Of a stretch of 64,000 nucleotides of DNA, positions 25,640 to 34,586 are shown piece after piece; position 1 is the first letter of the stretch; each line of letters starts with the position of its first letter. The position numbers and the translations under genes are program-made. The notes beneath the pieces were generated by a model. It saw only the letters and a list, made by a program, of their open reading frames with translations, ran no database searches and was not told the DNA's origin. Source of the DNA: an uncultured Paraglaciecola sp. (GTDB lineage Bacteria > Pseudomonadota > Gammaproteobacteria > Enterobacterales > Alteromonadaceae); assembly GCF_937123705.1 (NCBI RefSeq), contig NZ_CAKZKO010000139.1:124001-188000 (forward strand). Reading direction: 5' to 3'.

Positions 25640-27433
25640 ATGAACGTATTACAGTACAAAGCCTTTATTAGTTATAGCCATGTAGACGAGCAATGGGCGA
25701 AGTGGATCCATCGCACTTTAGAACGTTATCGCGTGCCCAAAAAACTGATGAAACAGCACGGCCTAGCAACTAATCGTCTACATCCTATATTTCGTGACCG
25801 TGATGAGTTGTCGACCTCTTCAAGCCTTGGAATAGCAGTCACTACTGCCCTAGCCGCTTCGGACAACTTGATTGTGGTATGTTCTGCCGCCGCAGCTAAG
25901 TCTCATTGGGTCAATGAAGAAATTAAAACCTTTAAGGCCCTAGGCCGAGAAGAGCGGATTTTTTGTCTTATTGTTGATGATGCTGACAATGAGTGCTTCC
26001 CTCCTGCACTACAAATTGACGAGCCATTAGCAGCCGATGTGAGAGCCGATGCCGATGGTAAATACAACGCCAAGCTTAAGATCATTGCTGGCTTGTTGAA
26101 TTTTGGATTTGCAGAATTAAAAGATCGTGAACAACGCCGCCGGTCACAATTTCTTGGACTGGCCTCAGCCGCTTCGCTGCTTGTGGCTGGCGTGATGACA
26201 GCATTAGCTATCAATGCCGTAATCGCGGGGCGTGAAGCTGAGCACAGTCGCCAACTGGCAGCCAAAGCACTAGAAGATGCCGAAGCCGTGGCTGGTTTTC
26301 TTTCGACCATGTTAACTGACCTCGACCCAGAAGCTATGGGGAATACCATAGTAGCAGACTTACGCACTCAGGCATCCAATGTCGCGCTTCCGGCCACCCT
26401 TAATGGAACAAATACCGCTAGGCGCATCTTGGATAAACACCTACTTGAACACGCTACCCAATCGGTGACAGCGCAGTTTCTGGATCAACCACAAATTTAT
26501 GCACGACTAGAGCGCTCCATTGGCGACTCTTATTACGCCATAGGTTTATATGACCAAGCAATCAAGCGCCATAAACAAGCATTATCCCACTATCGCACAA
26601 CACTGGGCGAAGGTGACAAACGCACCCTTGAAGCCGAAGGTGCTTTGGCGTTGGCTTATCTTTTTGGCGGGCGGCTCGACGATGCAGCCACTACTTTCGA
26701 GCACAATATTCAATTGGCTCGTAAAACCTTTGATTCACAGCATGAAGTGGTGATGTCGGCTATTAATGGCTTAGCTGTGACTTACTCTGATTTAGGTCGC
26801 TTAGAGGAGGCACGAGATCTTATGGAAGAAGCGATGCAACTTATGGTGAGTAAGTATGGTATTGACCATGGAGAAGTGCTTGAAGTACGAGGCAATCTCG
26901 CTTGGGTGTTATATGTTTTAGGTGATTATACCCGTGCCGAAGCAATAAATGTTGAGCTACTCGACAGCAAACGACGAGTTTTAGGGCCAGAACATAACAG
27001 TACGCTGGCAACTCTCAATAATCTGGCGCTAGTCTATAGGCGTACCGGTCGCTTTGATGAAGCGGAAGCTACCCATCGAGAAGAGTGGGCAATTGGCCGC
27101 AGGAAATTAGGCGACGATCATCCAGATGTATTGATTACCATGCTCAATTTGAGCCGAGTATTGTCGTCATCAAATAAAACGGAAGAAGCACTGTCATTAT
27201 TGTTGGATGCCCATGGTATTGCAAAAGCGACACTACCGCCTTACCACCCATTACTTGCGGCCATGACGGCAGCCTATGGTGACGCAACTTTGAGCGCCGG
27301 TCACCAAGAAGCTGCACGCACCTTGTACTTAGAGGCTAGGCGTATCTACGAACAACTACACCCATCTGGGCATCCTCGTTTCGAACGCCTAGACAAAAAA
27401 CTCGCGGCGTTAAAACCTGCCCAAAAAACATAA
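25640..27433 (+). CDS. TIR domain / membrane helix / TPR repeat protein
   Basis: 597 residues. The N-terminus (about 6-150) is a bacterial TIR domain: YKAFISYSHVDEQWAKWIH, RDRDELSTSSSLG, and SHWVNEEI, where Glu93 or Glu94 would be the NADase-type catalytic residue. One membrane helix follows (about 171-194), then a helical linker and a C-terminal TPR array (about 290-580) of the kinesin-light-chain type, with repeats built around ALSHYRTTLGEG, AEAINVELLDSKRRVLGPEH and AEATHREEWAIGRRKLGDDH. The TIR part should face the cytoplasm; the side of the TPR depends on topology. Bacterial TIR domains act in NAD cleavage, antiphage defence and protein contacts; the role here is unknown. A GTG four codons earlier is a possible start. 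No linked partner gene is seen. Confidence 0.85.
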   Translation: MNVLQYKAFISYSHVDEQWAKWIHRTLERYRVPKKLMKQHGLATNRLHPIFRDRDELSTSSSLGIAVTTALAASDNLIVVCSAAAAKSHWVNEEIKTFKALGREERIFCLIVDDADNECFPPALQIDEPLAADVRADADGKYNAKLKIIAGLLNFGFAELKDREQRRRSQFLGLASAASLLVAGVMTALAINAVIAGREAEHSRQLAAKALEDAEAVAGFLSTMLTDLDPEAMGNTIVADLRTQASNVALPATLNGTNTARRILDKHLLEHATQSVTAQFLDQPQIYARLERSIGDSYYAIGLYDQAIKRHKQALSHYRTTLGEGDKRTLEAEGALALAYLFGGRLDDAATTFEHNIQLARKTFDSQHEVVMSAINGLAVTYSDLGRLEEARDLMEEAMQLMVSKYGIDHGEVLEVRGNLAWVLYVLGDYTRAEAINVELLDSKRRVLGPEHNSTLATLNNLALVYRRTGRFDEAEATHREEWAIGRRKLGDDHPDVLITMLNLSRVLSSSNKTEEALSLLLDAHGIAKATLPPYHPLLAAMTAAYGDATLSAGHQEAARTLYLEARRIYEQLHPSGHPRFERLDKKLAALKPAQKT

Positions 27434-27501
27434 CTGCTCAAACAAAAACAGTCCTTTAAATGATGGACCGTTTATTATGACCATATAATTTCCGTGTAGG
27501 C

Positions 27502-28365
27502 TTAACCAAGTTTATCTTGGGTCTTATTCTCAAAATCACTGGCATCATTGCGTTGGTGTAACTGGCCTTCGGGTGCGCCCCAAGTACGATTAACCATTTT
27601 ACCGCGCTTTACGGCGTCTCTAGCATCTATCTGCTGCGCCCAGCGCAATAAGTTTTTGTATGAGGCGACATCTAAAAACTCAGCGGCTTCATATAGTTTA
27701 CCTAGCACCATAGCGCCATACCATGACCAAATAGCTATATCGGCAATAGTGTATTCATCACCACAGATATACTCTTTATCCGCTAAATGTTTATCTAATA
27801 CATCCAGTTGCCGTTTTACTTCCATGGCGTAACGGTCGATTGCATATTCGAACTTTTCAGGTGCGTATGCGTAAAAATGCCCAAATCCGCCACCGAGCAT
27901 TGGCGCACTGCCCATTTGCCAAAATAACCATGACATACACTCAGGTTTTTTGGCAGGATCACTAGGTAAAAACGCGTTAAATTTTTCAGCCAAATACAAC
28001 AAAATCGCCCCTGATTCAAAAACACGAGTTGGCGGATTAGTGCTAGTGTCCATCAATGCAGGTATTTTTGAATTAGGATTAATATCTACAAAGCCACTGC
28101 CAAACTGCTCACCTTCCATAATATTCACTAGGTAAGCGTCATATTCTGCATCGCTAATGCCCTTTGCCAGCAGTTCTTCAAGCATCACAGTGACTTTTAC
28201 CCCATTAGGTGTAGCGACCGAATGCAATTGCATAGGATGTTTTCCTTTAGGTAATGCTTTGTCGTGGGTGGCACCGGCAATGGGCCGATTGATAGCGGCA
28301 AATCTGCCGCCACTGTCTTTGTCCCAAGTCCACACTTTAGGTGGCGTGTATGCTGCTTCTGTCAT
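27502..28365 (-). CDS. yghU: Glutathione S-transferase-like disulfide-bond oxidoreductase YghU
   Basis: 287 residues closely matching E. coli YghU along its length: PPKVWTWDKDSGGRFAAINRP at the start, GKHPMQLHSVATPNGVKVTVMLEELL opening the thioredoxin-like domain, NPNSKIPAL, VFESGAILLYLAEKF, GGGFGHFYAYAPEK, and the C-terminal NDASDFENKTQDK. The family binds two glutathiones and acts as a disulfide reductase rather than a classic transferase. Cytoplasmic. It lies alone, convergent with the TIR-TPR gene and 107 bases from the EF-hand gene. Confidence 0.95.
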   Translation of the reverse strand: MTEAAYTPPKVWTWDKDSGGRFAAINRPIAGATHDKALPKGKHPMQLHSVATPNGVKVTVMLEELLAKGISDAEYDAYLVNIMEGEQFGSGFVDINPNSKIPALMDTSTNPPTRVFESGAILLYLAEKFNAFLPSDPAKKPECMSWLFWQMGSAPMLGGGFGHFYAYAPEKFEYAIDRYAMEVKRQLDVLDKHLADKEYICGDEYTIADIAIWSWYGAMVLGKLYEAAEFLDVASYKNLLRWAQQIDARDAVKRGKMVNRTWGAPEGQLHQRNDASDFENKTQDKLG

Positions 28366-28417
28366 ATTAAGGATCCCAATGTAAATAAAGTGAATGATTG
28401 AACAAATTGTAGAAACA

Positions 28418-28446
28418 AAAAAGGCCTCAAAAAATTGAAGCCCTTG
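28418..28446 (-). terminator. Terminator after the EF-hand gene
   Basis: On the minus strand GGGCTTCAA pairs with TTGAGGCC(T) with G-U pairs, followed by a T-run. It lies between the EF-hand gene and yghU. Confidence 0.65.
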
Positions 28447-28472
28447 ATAAAACCTTTAACCGAAAACTTAGC

Positions 28473-28718
28473 TTAGTATTCCCACCAAGACTGTTGCCAC
28501 CATTCTAAAAACTCATCAAAGTCGATAGAACCATCATGATTTTTATCGATTAAACCAAAACCTTCTTCAACATGACTGGCTTTGGTTTTTGGCGACAACA
28601 CAGTGAGCAACTCAATAAACTCCTTTAGGCCAATTGTGCCGGTGCCATCGGCATCAAAGAAATCAAACTCTTTACGGGCTTCTGCAATTTTTTCAGGTGA
28701 TAATATTTTTTCAGACAT
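28473..28718 (-). CDS. EF-hand calcium-binding protein
   Basis: 81-residue cytoplasmic protein with two complete EF-hand loops: DADGTGTIGLKE (about 23-34) and DKNHDGSIDFDE (about 58-69). Each has acidic residues at loop positions 1, 3 and 12 and Gly at position 6. The calmodulin-like helix-loop-helix spacing is intact and there is no signal peptide. Small EF-hand proteins occur in marine Gammaproteobacteria and are presumed calcium buffers or sensors. The C-terminus is Trp-rich (EWWQQSWWEY). It lies between trhO and yghU, probably as its own unit. Confidence 0.85.
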   Translation of the reverse strand: MSEKILSPEKIAEARKEFDFFDADGTGTIGLKEFIELLTVLSPKTKASHVEEGFGLIDKNHDGSIDFDEFLEWWQQSWWEY

Positions 28719-28793
28719 TGTTGTTTCAACTGTTACTTTAATAGGTTAAGTCTAACGCTAATAACAAGCTAGTGTCTATATGCCAACCTTTAA

Positions 28794-29798
28794 TTAACCG
28801 TTAGATTTACCCAAAGCTGTGCGCTGGGCACGACGTTCTGCCGCTTTTTGTTGCCGTCTTAACTTTATAGCTTTTCGGGCTTCCAGGCCAAGATGCTCTT
28901 CATCACGCGCGCGGGCTAAGGCCACTTGCTTTTCGCGCTCTCTAAAACGCGCCAGTTGTTCATCACTATGCTTGCCATGACATTTAGGGCAACTCACCCC
29001 AGCTTCAAAGACATCGCTTTGCTTGTCTGCTTCGGTAATAGGTAAACGACAGGCATAACACTGGTCATATTGGCTTTTTTCTAAGTCGTGATTCACTGCC
29101 ACGCGATTATCAAATACAAAACAGTCCCCTTCCCACAGGGTATTTTCTTGTGGGACTTCTTCTAAATATTTAAGAATACCGCCTTCAAGGTGATAGACCT
29201 CTTCGAAGCCTTGTTGTTTTAAATAGGCTGTGGATTTTTCACAGCGAATACCGCCGGTGCAAAACATGGCGACTTTTTTATTTTTTCCTGGATCTAGGTT
29301 GTCTTTAACGTATTGAGGAAACTCGCGGAAAGACTCGGTATTAGGATTGACCGCATGCTTAAATGTACCGATATCAATTTCATAATCGTTGCGAGTATCA
29401 ATTAGCAATACATCAGGATCTGAAATTAGATCGTTCCAATCGGTAGGTTTAACGTAAGTGCCTACTGTTTTTCTAGGGTCGATACCTTCTACCCCCATAG
29501 TCACAATTTCTTTTTTGAGTTTGACCTTAGTACGATGAAAAGGCTGAGTTTCGTCTAAAGACTCTTTGACTGAAATAGGATTTAGTCGTTCATCTGCGTT
29601 AAGCCAATTTAGTAGGGAGTCGATAGTTTCACGGGTGCCAGAAACCGTACCATTAATACCTTCTTCAGCCAGAAGAAGCGTACCTTTGATGTTGTTGCTT
29701 TCCATAAACTGGAGTAGAGGTTGGCGTAACGTCTTGTAATTATCAAGGGCGACAAACTTGTATAACGCACAGACCACGAATTTTGATTGTGTAGACAT
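28794..29798 (-). CDS. trhO: tRNA uridine(34) hydroxylase TrhO (rhodanese-domain protein)
   Basis: 334 residues of the YceA/TrhO family, which hydroxylates U34 of several tRNAs as the first step to cmo5U/mo5U. It has an N-terminal ferredoxin-like domain ([17 protein letters not shown] near residue 40), the rhodanese domain with [19 protein letters not shown], the catalytic loop [10 protein letters not shown] (about 182-191) and a C-terminal CxxC...CxxC zinc-like segment ([14 protein letters not shown]). The Lys/Arg-rich tail is typical of the longer members. No operon partner. Confidence 0.95.
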   Translation of the reverse strand: MSTQSKFVVCALYKFVALDNYKTLRQPLLQFMESNNIKGTLLLAEEGINGTVSGTRETIDSLLNWLNADERLNPISVKESLDETQPFHRTKVKLKKEIVTMGVEGIDPRKTVGTYVKPTDWNDLISDPDVLLIDTRNDYEIDIGTFKHAVNPNTESFREFPQYVKDNLDPGKNKKVAMFCTGGIRCEKSTAYLKQQGFEEVYHLEGGILKYLEEVPQENTLWEGDCFVFDNRVAVNHDLEKSQYDQCYACRLPITEADKQSDVFEAGVSCPKCHGKHSDEQLARFREREKQVALARARDEEHLGLEARKAIKLRRQQKAAERRAQRTALGKSNG

Positions 29799-29940
29799 AA
29801 TATTACCTTGCGAGTTGGGGCGTAATCCCAGAGCAAAAAATTGGAGCGCGATAGTAGCAGAATGCTTAGTTTAGGGTCAATATTTTGAGTGATACCTGTA
29901 TAGCCTGCGGCTTATAGCAAGTCATTATCTTTAGCAACGT

Positions 29941-29979
29941 TTCCCATATTTGGGAATATTAATATCCCTCAGTTGGGAA
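29941..29979 (+). promoter_or_regulatory. Upstream activator sites (two inverted repeats)
   Basis: TTCCCATATTTGGGAA (29941-29956) is a 6+6 inverted repeat. ATCCCTCAGTTGGGAA (29964-29979) is a second, weaker copy 23 bases on, about two helical turns. A further half-site TTCCC follows near 29984. They lie roughly 65-100 bases before the sigma-54 promoter, where NtrC-type activators bind. The likely binder is the regulator encoded in the same operon at 34587. Confidence 0.6.
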
Positions 29980-30040
29980 ACCTTCCCTGTTTCAACTTCA
30001 AAAAAGTCATTTAATCCTTAGATTACAATTAGATACGTTT

Positions 30041-30056
30041 TGGCATGGAATTGGCT
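30041..30056 (+). promoter_or_regulatory. Sigma-54 promoter of the adaptor-ABC-two-component operon
   Basis: TGGCATGGAATTGGCT matches TGGCACG-N4-TTGCW with two differences and the correct 12-base GG-to-GC spacing. It lies about 70 bases before the first gene and downstream of the palindromic sites. Confidence 0.7.
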
Positions 30057-30126
30057 TTAGTTCATACATATAAAGTGACTAAGACCAATCGCTAGCTGCG
30101 ATTGAACTGTAATGTGAGGTTAAAAA

Positions 30127-31383
30127 TTGGATATTGTTCGACAAACATCCTCAAAAAATTGGTGGAAATCTAAGCCGTTTATATGGTTGACCGCAGGGGT
30201 ACTCATATGTGGCATTGGTTATGTGAGCTGGTCGCAACCTTCAGCCGATATACAGGTCGATAATGACCAACTGCTTATGGCTGAAGTAGAGCAAGGACCC
30301 ATGAGCGTTAAAGTGGCTGGCAACGGTATTCTCATTCCAGAAAATATTCATTGGTTAGCCAGCGAAGTATCTGGACGGGTTGAGCAAGTATTAGTACGCG
30401 CCGGTGCACAGGTCAAAACAGGGCAAACTCTTTTTGTATTGTCTAACCCGTCACTGAATCAATTTCGCGATGAATCTAAGTGGGCTTACGAGGCGATGTT
30501 AGCTGAAGAAAAAGCACTACAAAGTCAGTTAGAAACTGAAAAGCTCGATCAACATGCCAGAGTAATCCGCGCAAAATTCGCCCTTGAAACCGCCAAATTA
30601 CAATTAGAAGCCGAAACTAAGCTGATTGAATCCGGCAACGATGTGGTATCAAAAATTAATTACCGCAGAACCCAATTACAAGTAGCGCAATTACAACAAA
30701 GCTGGGAAATCGAGCAACGTATAGTGGAGCAATTTGATAACAACGCCAATGCTCAAATAGCGGCGATGTCGGCTCAAGTCAATCGTTTGAAAAATATATT
30801 AGCGAGAGCACAACAGCAAGTCTCCGCTCTTCAGGTGTCCTCAAGCATGTCTGGCATAGTGCAAGAGTCAAACCTTGAACAAGGGCAACAACTTATTGCC
30901 GGCACTAATCTAGCGAAGATTGCGCGGCCTGATAGTTTGTATGCACAAATCGCGATTTCCGAACTACTTGCCAATGGTGTGGCAGTGGGTCAAAAGGCCA
31001 ACATTGATACTCGCAATGGTCTTATAAAAGGAAAAGTAACTCGCATCGATCCCGGTGTAGTCGATGGCAATGTAAAAGTGGATGTCGCTTTGTTGGGAAT
31101 ATTACCTACTAATGCGCGCCCAGACCTCAGCGTCACTGGGGAGATATGGGTAGCGGAAATTCAGCAAACTTTGCACATAAGCCGCCCTGCATTTAGCCAG
31201 TCCAATCAACAGGCAGTGTTATTTGTACTCGACACTCAAGGTATTGCACACAAGACCCGGGTTCAATATGGCACCGCTTCCACCCATAAAATCGAAATAA
31301 TATCCGGCTTACAACTTGGCGATCGCGTCATTGTGTCAGACACCAGTGACTGGGATCGCCATCAAAGCATTCGCATTAATTGA
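30127..31383 (+). CDS. HlyD/MacA-type periplasmic adaptor subunit
   Basis: 418 residues: a short cytoplasmic start, one membrane helix (about 17-34, FIWLTAGVLICGIGYVSW), a lipoyl-like segment (ASEVSGRVEQVLVRAGAQVKTGQTLFVLS), a long coiled-coil hairpin (about 115-230), a second lipoyl half (VSSSMSGIVQESNLEQGQQL) and beta-barrel and membrane-proximal domains. It would link an inner-membrane ABC unit to an outer-membrane channel. The start is TTG, supported by GAGG about seven bases upstream. It is the first gene of a five-gene operon; no TolC-like gene is present, so a TolC encoded elsewhere would be used. Confidence 0.9.
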   Translation: MDIVRQTSSKNWWKSKPFIWLTAGVLICGIGYVSWSQPSADIQVDNDQLLMAEVEQGPMSVKVAGNGILIPENIHWLASEVSGRVEQVLVRAGAQVKTGQTLFVLSNPSLNQFRDESKWAYEAMLAEEKALQSQLETEKLDQHARVIRAKFALETAKLQLEAETKLIESGNDVVSKINYRRTQLQVAQLQQSWEIEQRIVEQFDNNANAQIAAMSAQVNRLKNILARAQQQVSALQVSSSMSGIVQESNLEQGQQLIAGTNLAKIARPDSLYAQIAISELLANGVAVGQKANIDTRNGLIKGKVTRIDPGVVDGNVKVDVALLGILPTNARPDLSVTGEIWVAEIQQTLHISRPAFSQSNQQAVLFVLDTQGIAHKTRVQYGTASTHKIEIISGLQLGDRVIVSDTSDWDRHQSIRIN

Positions 31384-31437
31384 AACCTACTACGCTCGTT
31401 TAAATAAATTACACTACAGAATAAAGAGGCAATCATT

Positions 31438-32145
31438 ATGACCCATCCTTTGATCCAACTAGACAATATCAATAAATCATTTGTGACCGATGACATCGAG
31501 ACGTTGGCACTGAGTAACATCGAACTCAATATTGAAAAAGGTGAATTTGTGGCCATTACCGGTCCATCGGGTTGTGGAAAATCAACCTTGTTATCGCTAT
31601 TGGGTTTGTTGGACGTAGCCAGCAGTGGCCACTATCAACTTAATCAACATCAAACCGAACAGCTTAGTAAAGGTAACCGCGCACGTATTCGCAATCTAGA
31701 AATTGGGTTTATTTTTCAGTCCTTTAACCTAATATCAGAACTTAATGTCTATGAAAACATTGAGCTGCCCTTAAGTTATCGCAAAGATTTAAATAAGGCG
31801 GACATTAAGCAAAAGGTCACAGAGGTATTGGCGCAAGTCGAAATGAGCCACAGAAGCAAACATTTTCCTTCGCAACTTTCTGGTGGTCAGCAACAGCGAG
31901 TGGCCATAGCTAGGGCACTGGTTGGCTCACCCTCATTACTTTTGGCGGATGAGCCTACGGGTAATTTAGACTCAAAAAACGCCCAAATGGTGATGGACTT
32001 ATTGTCCGACCTCCATAAAAAAGGCGCCACTATTTGTATGGTCACCCACGACAATCACAGTGCAGCCGCCGCTCCAAGGCGGATAAGCTTATTTGATGGG
32101 CGCATAGTAGAAGATACCAAACCACCCCAAATTGATGCAGCTTAA
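31438..32145 (+). CDS. ABC transporter ATP-binding protein (MacB/LolD type)
   Basis: 235-residue ATPase with Walker A GPSGCGKST (about 42-50), the Q-loop in IFQSFNLI, the signature LSGGQQQR, Walker B LLLADEPTGNLD and the switch His in MVTHDN. The sequence type is the MacB/LolD/FtsE group, which works with FtsX-fold permeases and mechanotransmission rather than direct import. It is 54 bases after the adaptor gene and 12 bases before the permease gene, so the three form one transporter. Confidence 0.95.
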   Translation: MTHPLIQLDNINKSFVTDDIETLALSNIELNIEKGEFVAITGPSGCGKSTLLSLLGLLDVASSGHYQLNQHQTEQLSKGNRARIRNLEIGFIFQSFNLISELNVYENIELPLSYRKDLNKADIKQKVTEVLAQVEMSHRSKHFPSQLSGGQQQRVAIARALVGSPSLLLADEPTGNLDSKNAQMVMDLLSDLHKKGATICMVTHDNHSAAAAPRRISLFDGRIVEDTKPPQIDAA

Positions 32146-32157
32146 GGAGGTCAGACG

Positions 32158-34569
32158 ATGTTTCAAGATCTAAAATATGCGCTGCGCTTACTGCGTAAAA
32201 CGCCTCTGTTCACTTGTTTGACTATTTTTGTGATGGCGATTGGATTAGGCCTGACTATTTACATGTTTGCTGTGGTCAATTTACTGGCCTACAAAACATT
32301 GGATATCACTCATTACGATAGGTTAGTGGTGATAGACGCCACAGAAAACGGATTTCAGAATAATGGCGGTACTATATTTCCCCACGATTACTTTTATTTT
32401 AAACAACGTCAAAAAAGTTACGAGATATTTTCAGCCTACAATAATGTGACCGCCAACTTATCCAACGGTGAAGCTACCAAGCGCTATGCGGGTGCTATGA
32501 TGGAAGTCGACGCATTTAAGTTGTTTGATGGCGTGCCCGCCTTAGGAAGAACCTTTAATGCACAAGACATGTTAGCCAACAGCCCCAAAGTCGCCATTAT
32601 CAGTCACCAAATTTGGCAAGATGACTTTGTTGGCCAAGCCGATATTATTGGCCAACAAGTGCAATTGAATGGAGAACTTACCAGTATTATTGGGGTGATG
32701 CCGCCCGATTATGCTTACCCCGTAATGGAGCAAGTCTGGATGCCGTTAAGCATAGACAAAAATGCTAAACCGGGTTTAGGCTGGCCTATTAGCGTAGCGG
32801 CTAGATTAAAACCAGATGTTAACATCGAAAGTGCACAACAAGAGCTAGCCAATCACGCCCATCAGTTAAGTCTGCAATACCCAGAATCTAATGCTCGAGT
32901 AGGCATTCATACTCGTTCACCTGTGATGCAGATGATGGATAATTCGATGATGATTGTTTATATGCTCACTGGTGCAACTGTATTTATTTTACTCTTAGTG
33001 ATTGCCAATGTGGGCAACCTAATGTTAGCAAGAGCAATGGAGCGCACCAAAGAAGTGGCGATCCGCTCAGCCCTTGGTGCATCTAGACAGCGCATAATTA
33101 TGCAAATGATAATGGAAACCCTCATTATCTGTGTTGTAGGCGGCTTTTTAGGGATATTTATTGCAGGCTGGGGGCTAGATGCCACTCATCCCATTTTTCA
33201 AAATTTAGGGGGGTGGGTAGCAAATTGGTGGCAATTTAAATTGGGCACTGAAGAACTCATCGCTGCGCTTTGGATTATAGTGGGCACGTCAATCTTAACA
33301 GGTGTGGTGCCCGCCATTCGCGCGTCAGGCGGGGATATTAACAGCATCTTACGTGATGGCACCCGAGGTGCCCAAGGTAAAAAAGCTGGGCGCTTAAGTA
33401 AAATATTAGTTTCTGTAGAGGTGTTTTTATCTTGTTCTTTGCTAATAGTCGCAGGCACTATGGTGTTTGGGACGCAACAAGCCCTCAATGCCGATTACGG
33501 TATCAATACCCAAGGTTTTTTAACGGCGCGTTTTGGTCTCAATGATAGTGAATACCCCGATACCGCTGCGCGTTATCAATTTCATCAACAATTGATAGCA
33601 GGGCTCAGTCGTCAGGATAATGTGGCTGGGGTGACTATAGGTTCGGCGTTCCCTGGCAGAGGGTCCGGTCGTCAGCCTATCCAAGTGGAAGGCTTAGAAG
33701 TGCAAAATAACAGTTATGCCCGTTCCTATTTTATGACAGTCGCAAACAACTACTTCGAAGTACTAGGGGTGCCGATCCTTGAAGGCAGAGCGTTTGACCA
33801 ACGCGATACCTTAGACAGTCAACAAGTGGTGATTGTGAGTCAAAGTTTTGCATCACGAATGTGGCCCAACTCCTCAGCCTTAGGCAAAAGAATCAAAGCG
33901 GATCCAAGCGATCCCGAAAGTGACTGGTTAACAATTGTAGGCGTGAGTAAACATCTATTACATGCGCAACCTTTTGGTGATGCGCCGAATCGAACGGCTG
34001 TTTATGTGCCTAATGCACAATGGGCCTATGGCTATCAATATGTGGCGATTAAAACCCGCGGTAATCCAGATGATTTACGAAACACCCTAAAAAGAGTTGC
34101 AGCAAAAGTTTCACCAAATGTACCCTTTTATGATGTATTTTCGTTACAGGAGCGATTGTCTAGACGCGTAGCAGGGATTAACTTTGTAGGAGACTTGTTC
34201 GTTATTTTTGCTGTGATGGCATTGATATTGGCGGCAGCGGGGATCTACGGCGTAATGAACCGCAATGTTATCGGCCGTACTCAAGAATTTGGGGTACGTC
34301 GCGCGTTAGGCGCCACAGAACGTGACATTCTAGGCATGATATTTCGTCAAGCTTCCGTATTATTGCTGTTTGGAGTAGTAAGCGGGGCAATTGCAGGTTA
34401 TTTGGGCGTTCAAGCCTTATCTGGTACGCTAATGAACTTAGTGCCCTATTATTTAGGTGTCACTTTGGTGGTGGTAACATTAATCAGCCTTACTTTTGTG
34501 ATGGCCACCGCCATGCCAGCGAGGCATGCTTTAGCCTTAGAGCCTAACTGCGCACTCAGGTATGAATAA
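32158..34569 (+). CDS. ABC transporter permease with duplicated MacB-PCD/FtsX modules
   Basis: 803 residues, about twice a simple MacB permease domain. It has an N-terminal membrane helix (about 18-42), a periplasmic MacB-PCD domain, three helices of an FtsX domain (about 260-385), a further helix near 420, a second periplasmic domain and a last FtsX triplet (about 680-790). This duplicated layout matches the ADOP-type permeases found with MacA-like partners. Both FtsX cores keep the EVAIRSALGASRQRI / EFGVRRALGATERDI coupling motif. AAGGAGG precedes the ATG. The exported substrate is unknown (antibiotic, peptide or lipid are options). Confidence 0.92.
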   Translation: MFQDLKYALRLLRKTPLFTCLTIFVMAIGLGLTIYMFAVVNLLAYKTLDITHYDRLVVIDATENGFQNNGGTIFPHDYFYFKQRQKSYEIFSAYNNVTANLSNGEATKRYAGAMMEVDAFKLFDGVPALGRTFNAQDMLANSPKVAIISHQIWQDDFVGQADIIGQQVQLNGELTSIIGVMPPDYAYPVMEQVWMPLSIDKNAKPGLGWPISVAARLKPDVNIESAQQELANHAHQLSLQYPESNARVGIHTRSPVMQMMDNSMMIVYMLTGATVFILLLVIANVGNLMLARAMERTKEVAIRSALGASRQRIIMQMIMETLIICVVGGFLGIFIAGWGLDATHPIFQNLGGWVANWWQFKLGTEELIAALWIIVGTSILTGVVPAIRASGGDINSILRDGTRGAQGKKAGRLSKILVSVEVFLSCSLLIVAGTMVFGTQQALNADYGINTQGFLTARFGLNDSEYPDTAARYQFHQQLIAGLSRQDNVAGVTIGSAFPGRGSGRQPIQVEGLEVQNNSYARSYFMTVANNYFEVLGVPILEGRAFDQRDTLDSQQVVIVSQSFASRMWPNSSALGKRIKADPSDPESDWLTIVGVSKHLLHAQPFGDAPNRTAVYVPNAQWAYGYQYVAIKTRGNPDDLRNTLKRVAAKVSPNVPFYDVFSLQERLSRRVAGINFVGDLFVIFAVMALILAAAGIYGVMNRNVIGRTQEFGVRRALGATERDILGMIFRQASVLLLFGVVSGAIAGYLGVQALSGTLMNLVPYYLGVTLVVVTLISLTFVMATAMPARHALALEPNCALRYE

Positions 34570-34586
34570 AGGGAAAAGTTACCACT

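Larger units (their letters stand above)
29799..30126. other. Intergenic region controlling the export operon
   Basis: 328 bases holding the trhO promoter side on the left and, on the right, two inverted repeats and a sigma-54 promoter (separate entries). No gene seen. Confidence 0.6.

Noticed and set aside
25903..26367. 154-codon frame antisense to the TIR-TPR gene
   Set aside because: Shadow of a strong coding frame; biased composition (Ser/Ala-rich) and no start signals.
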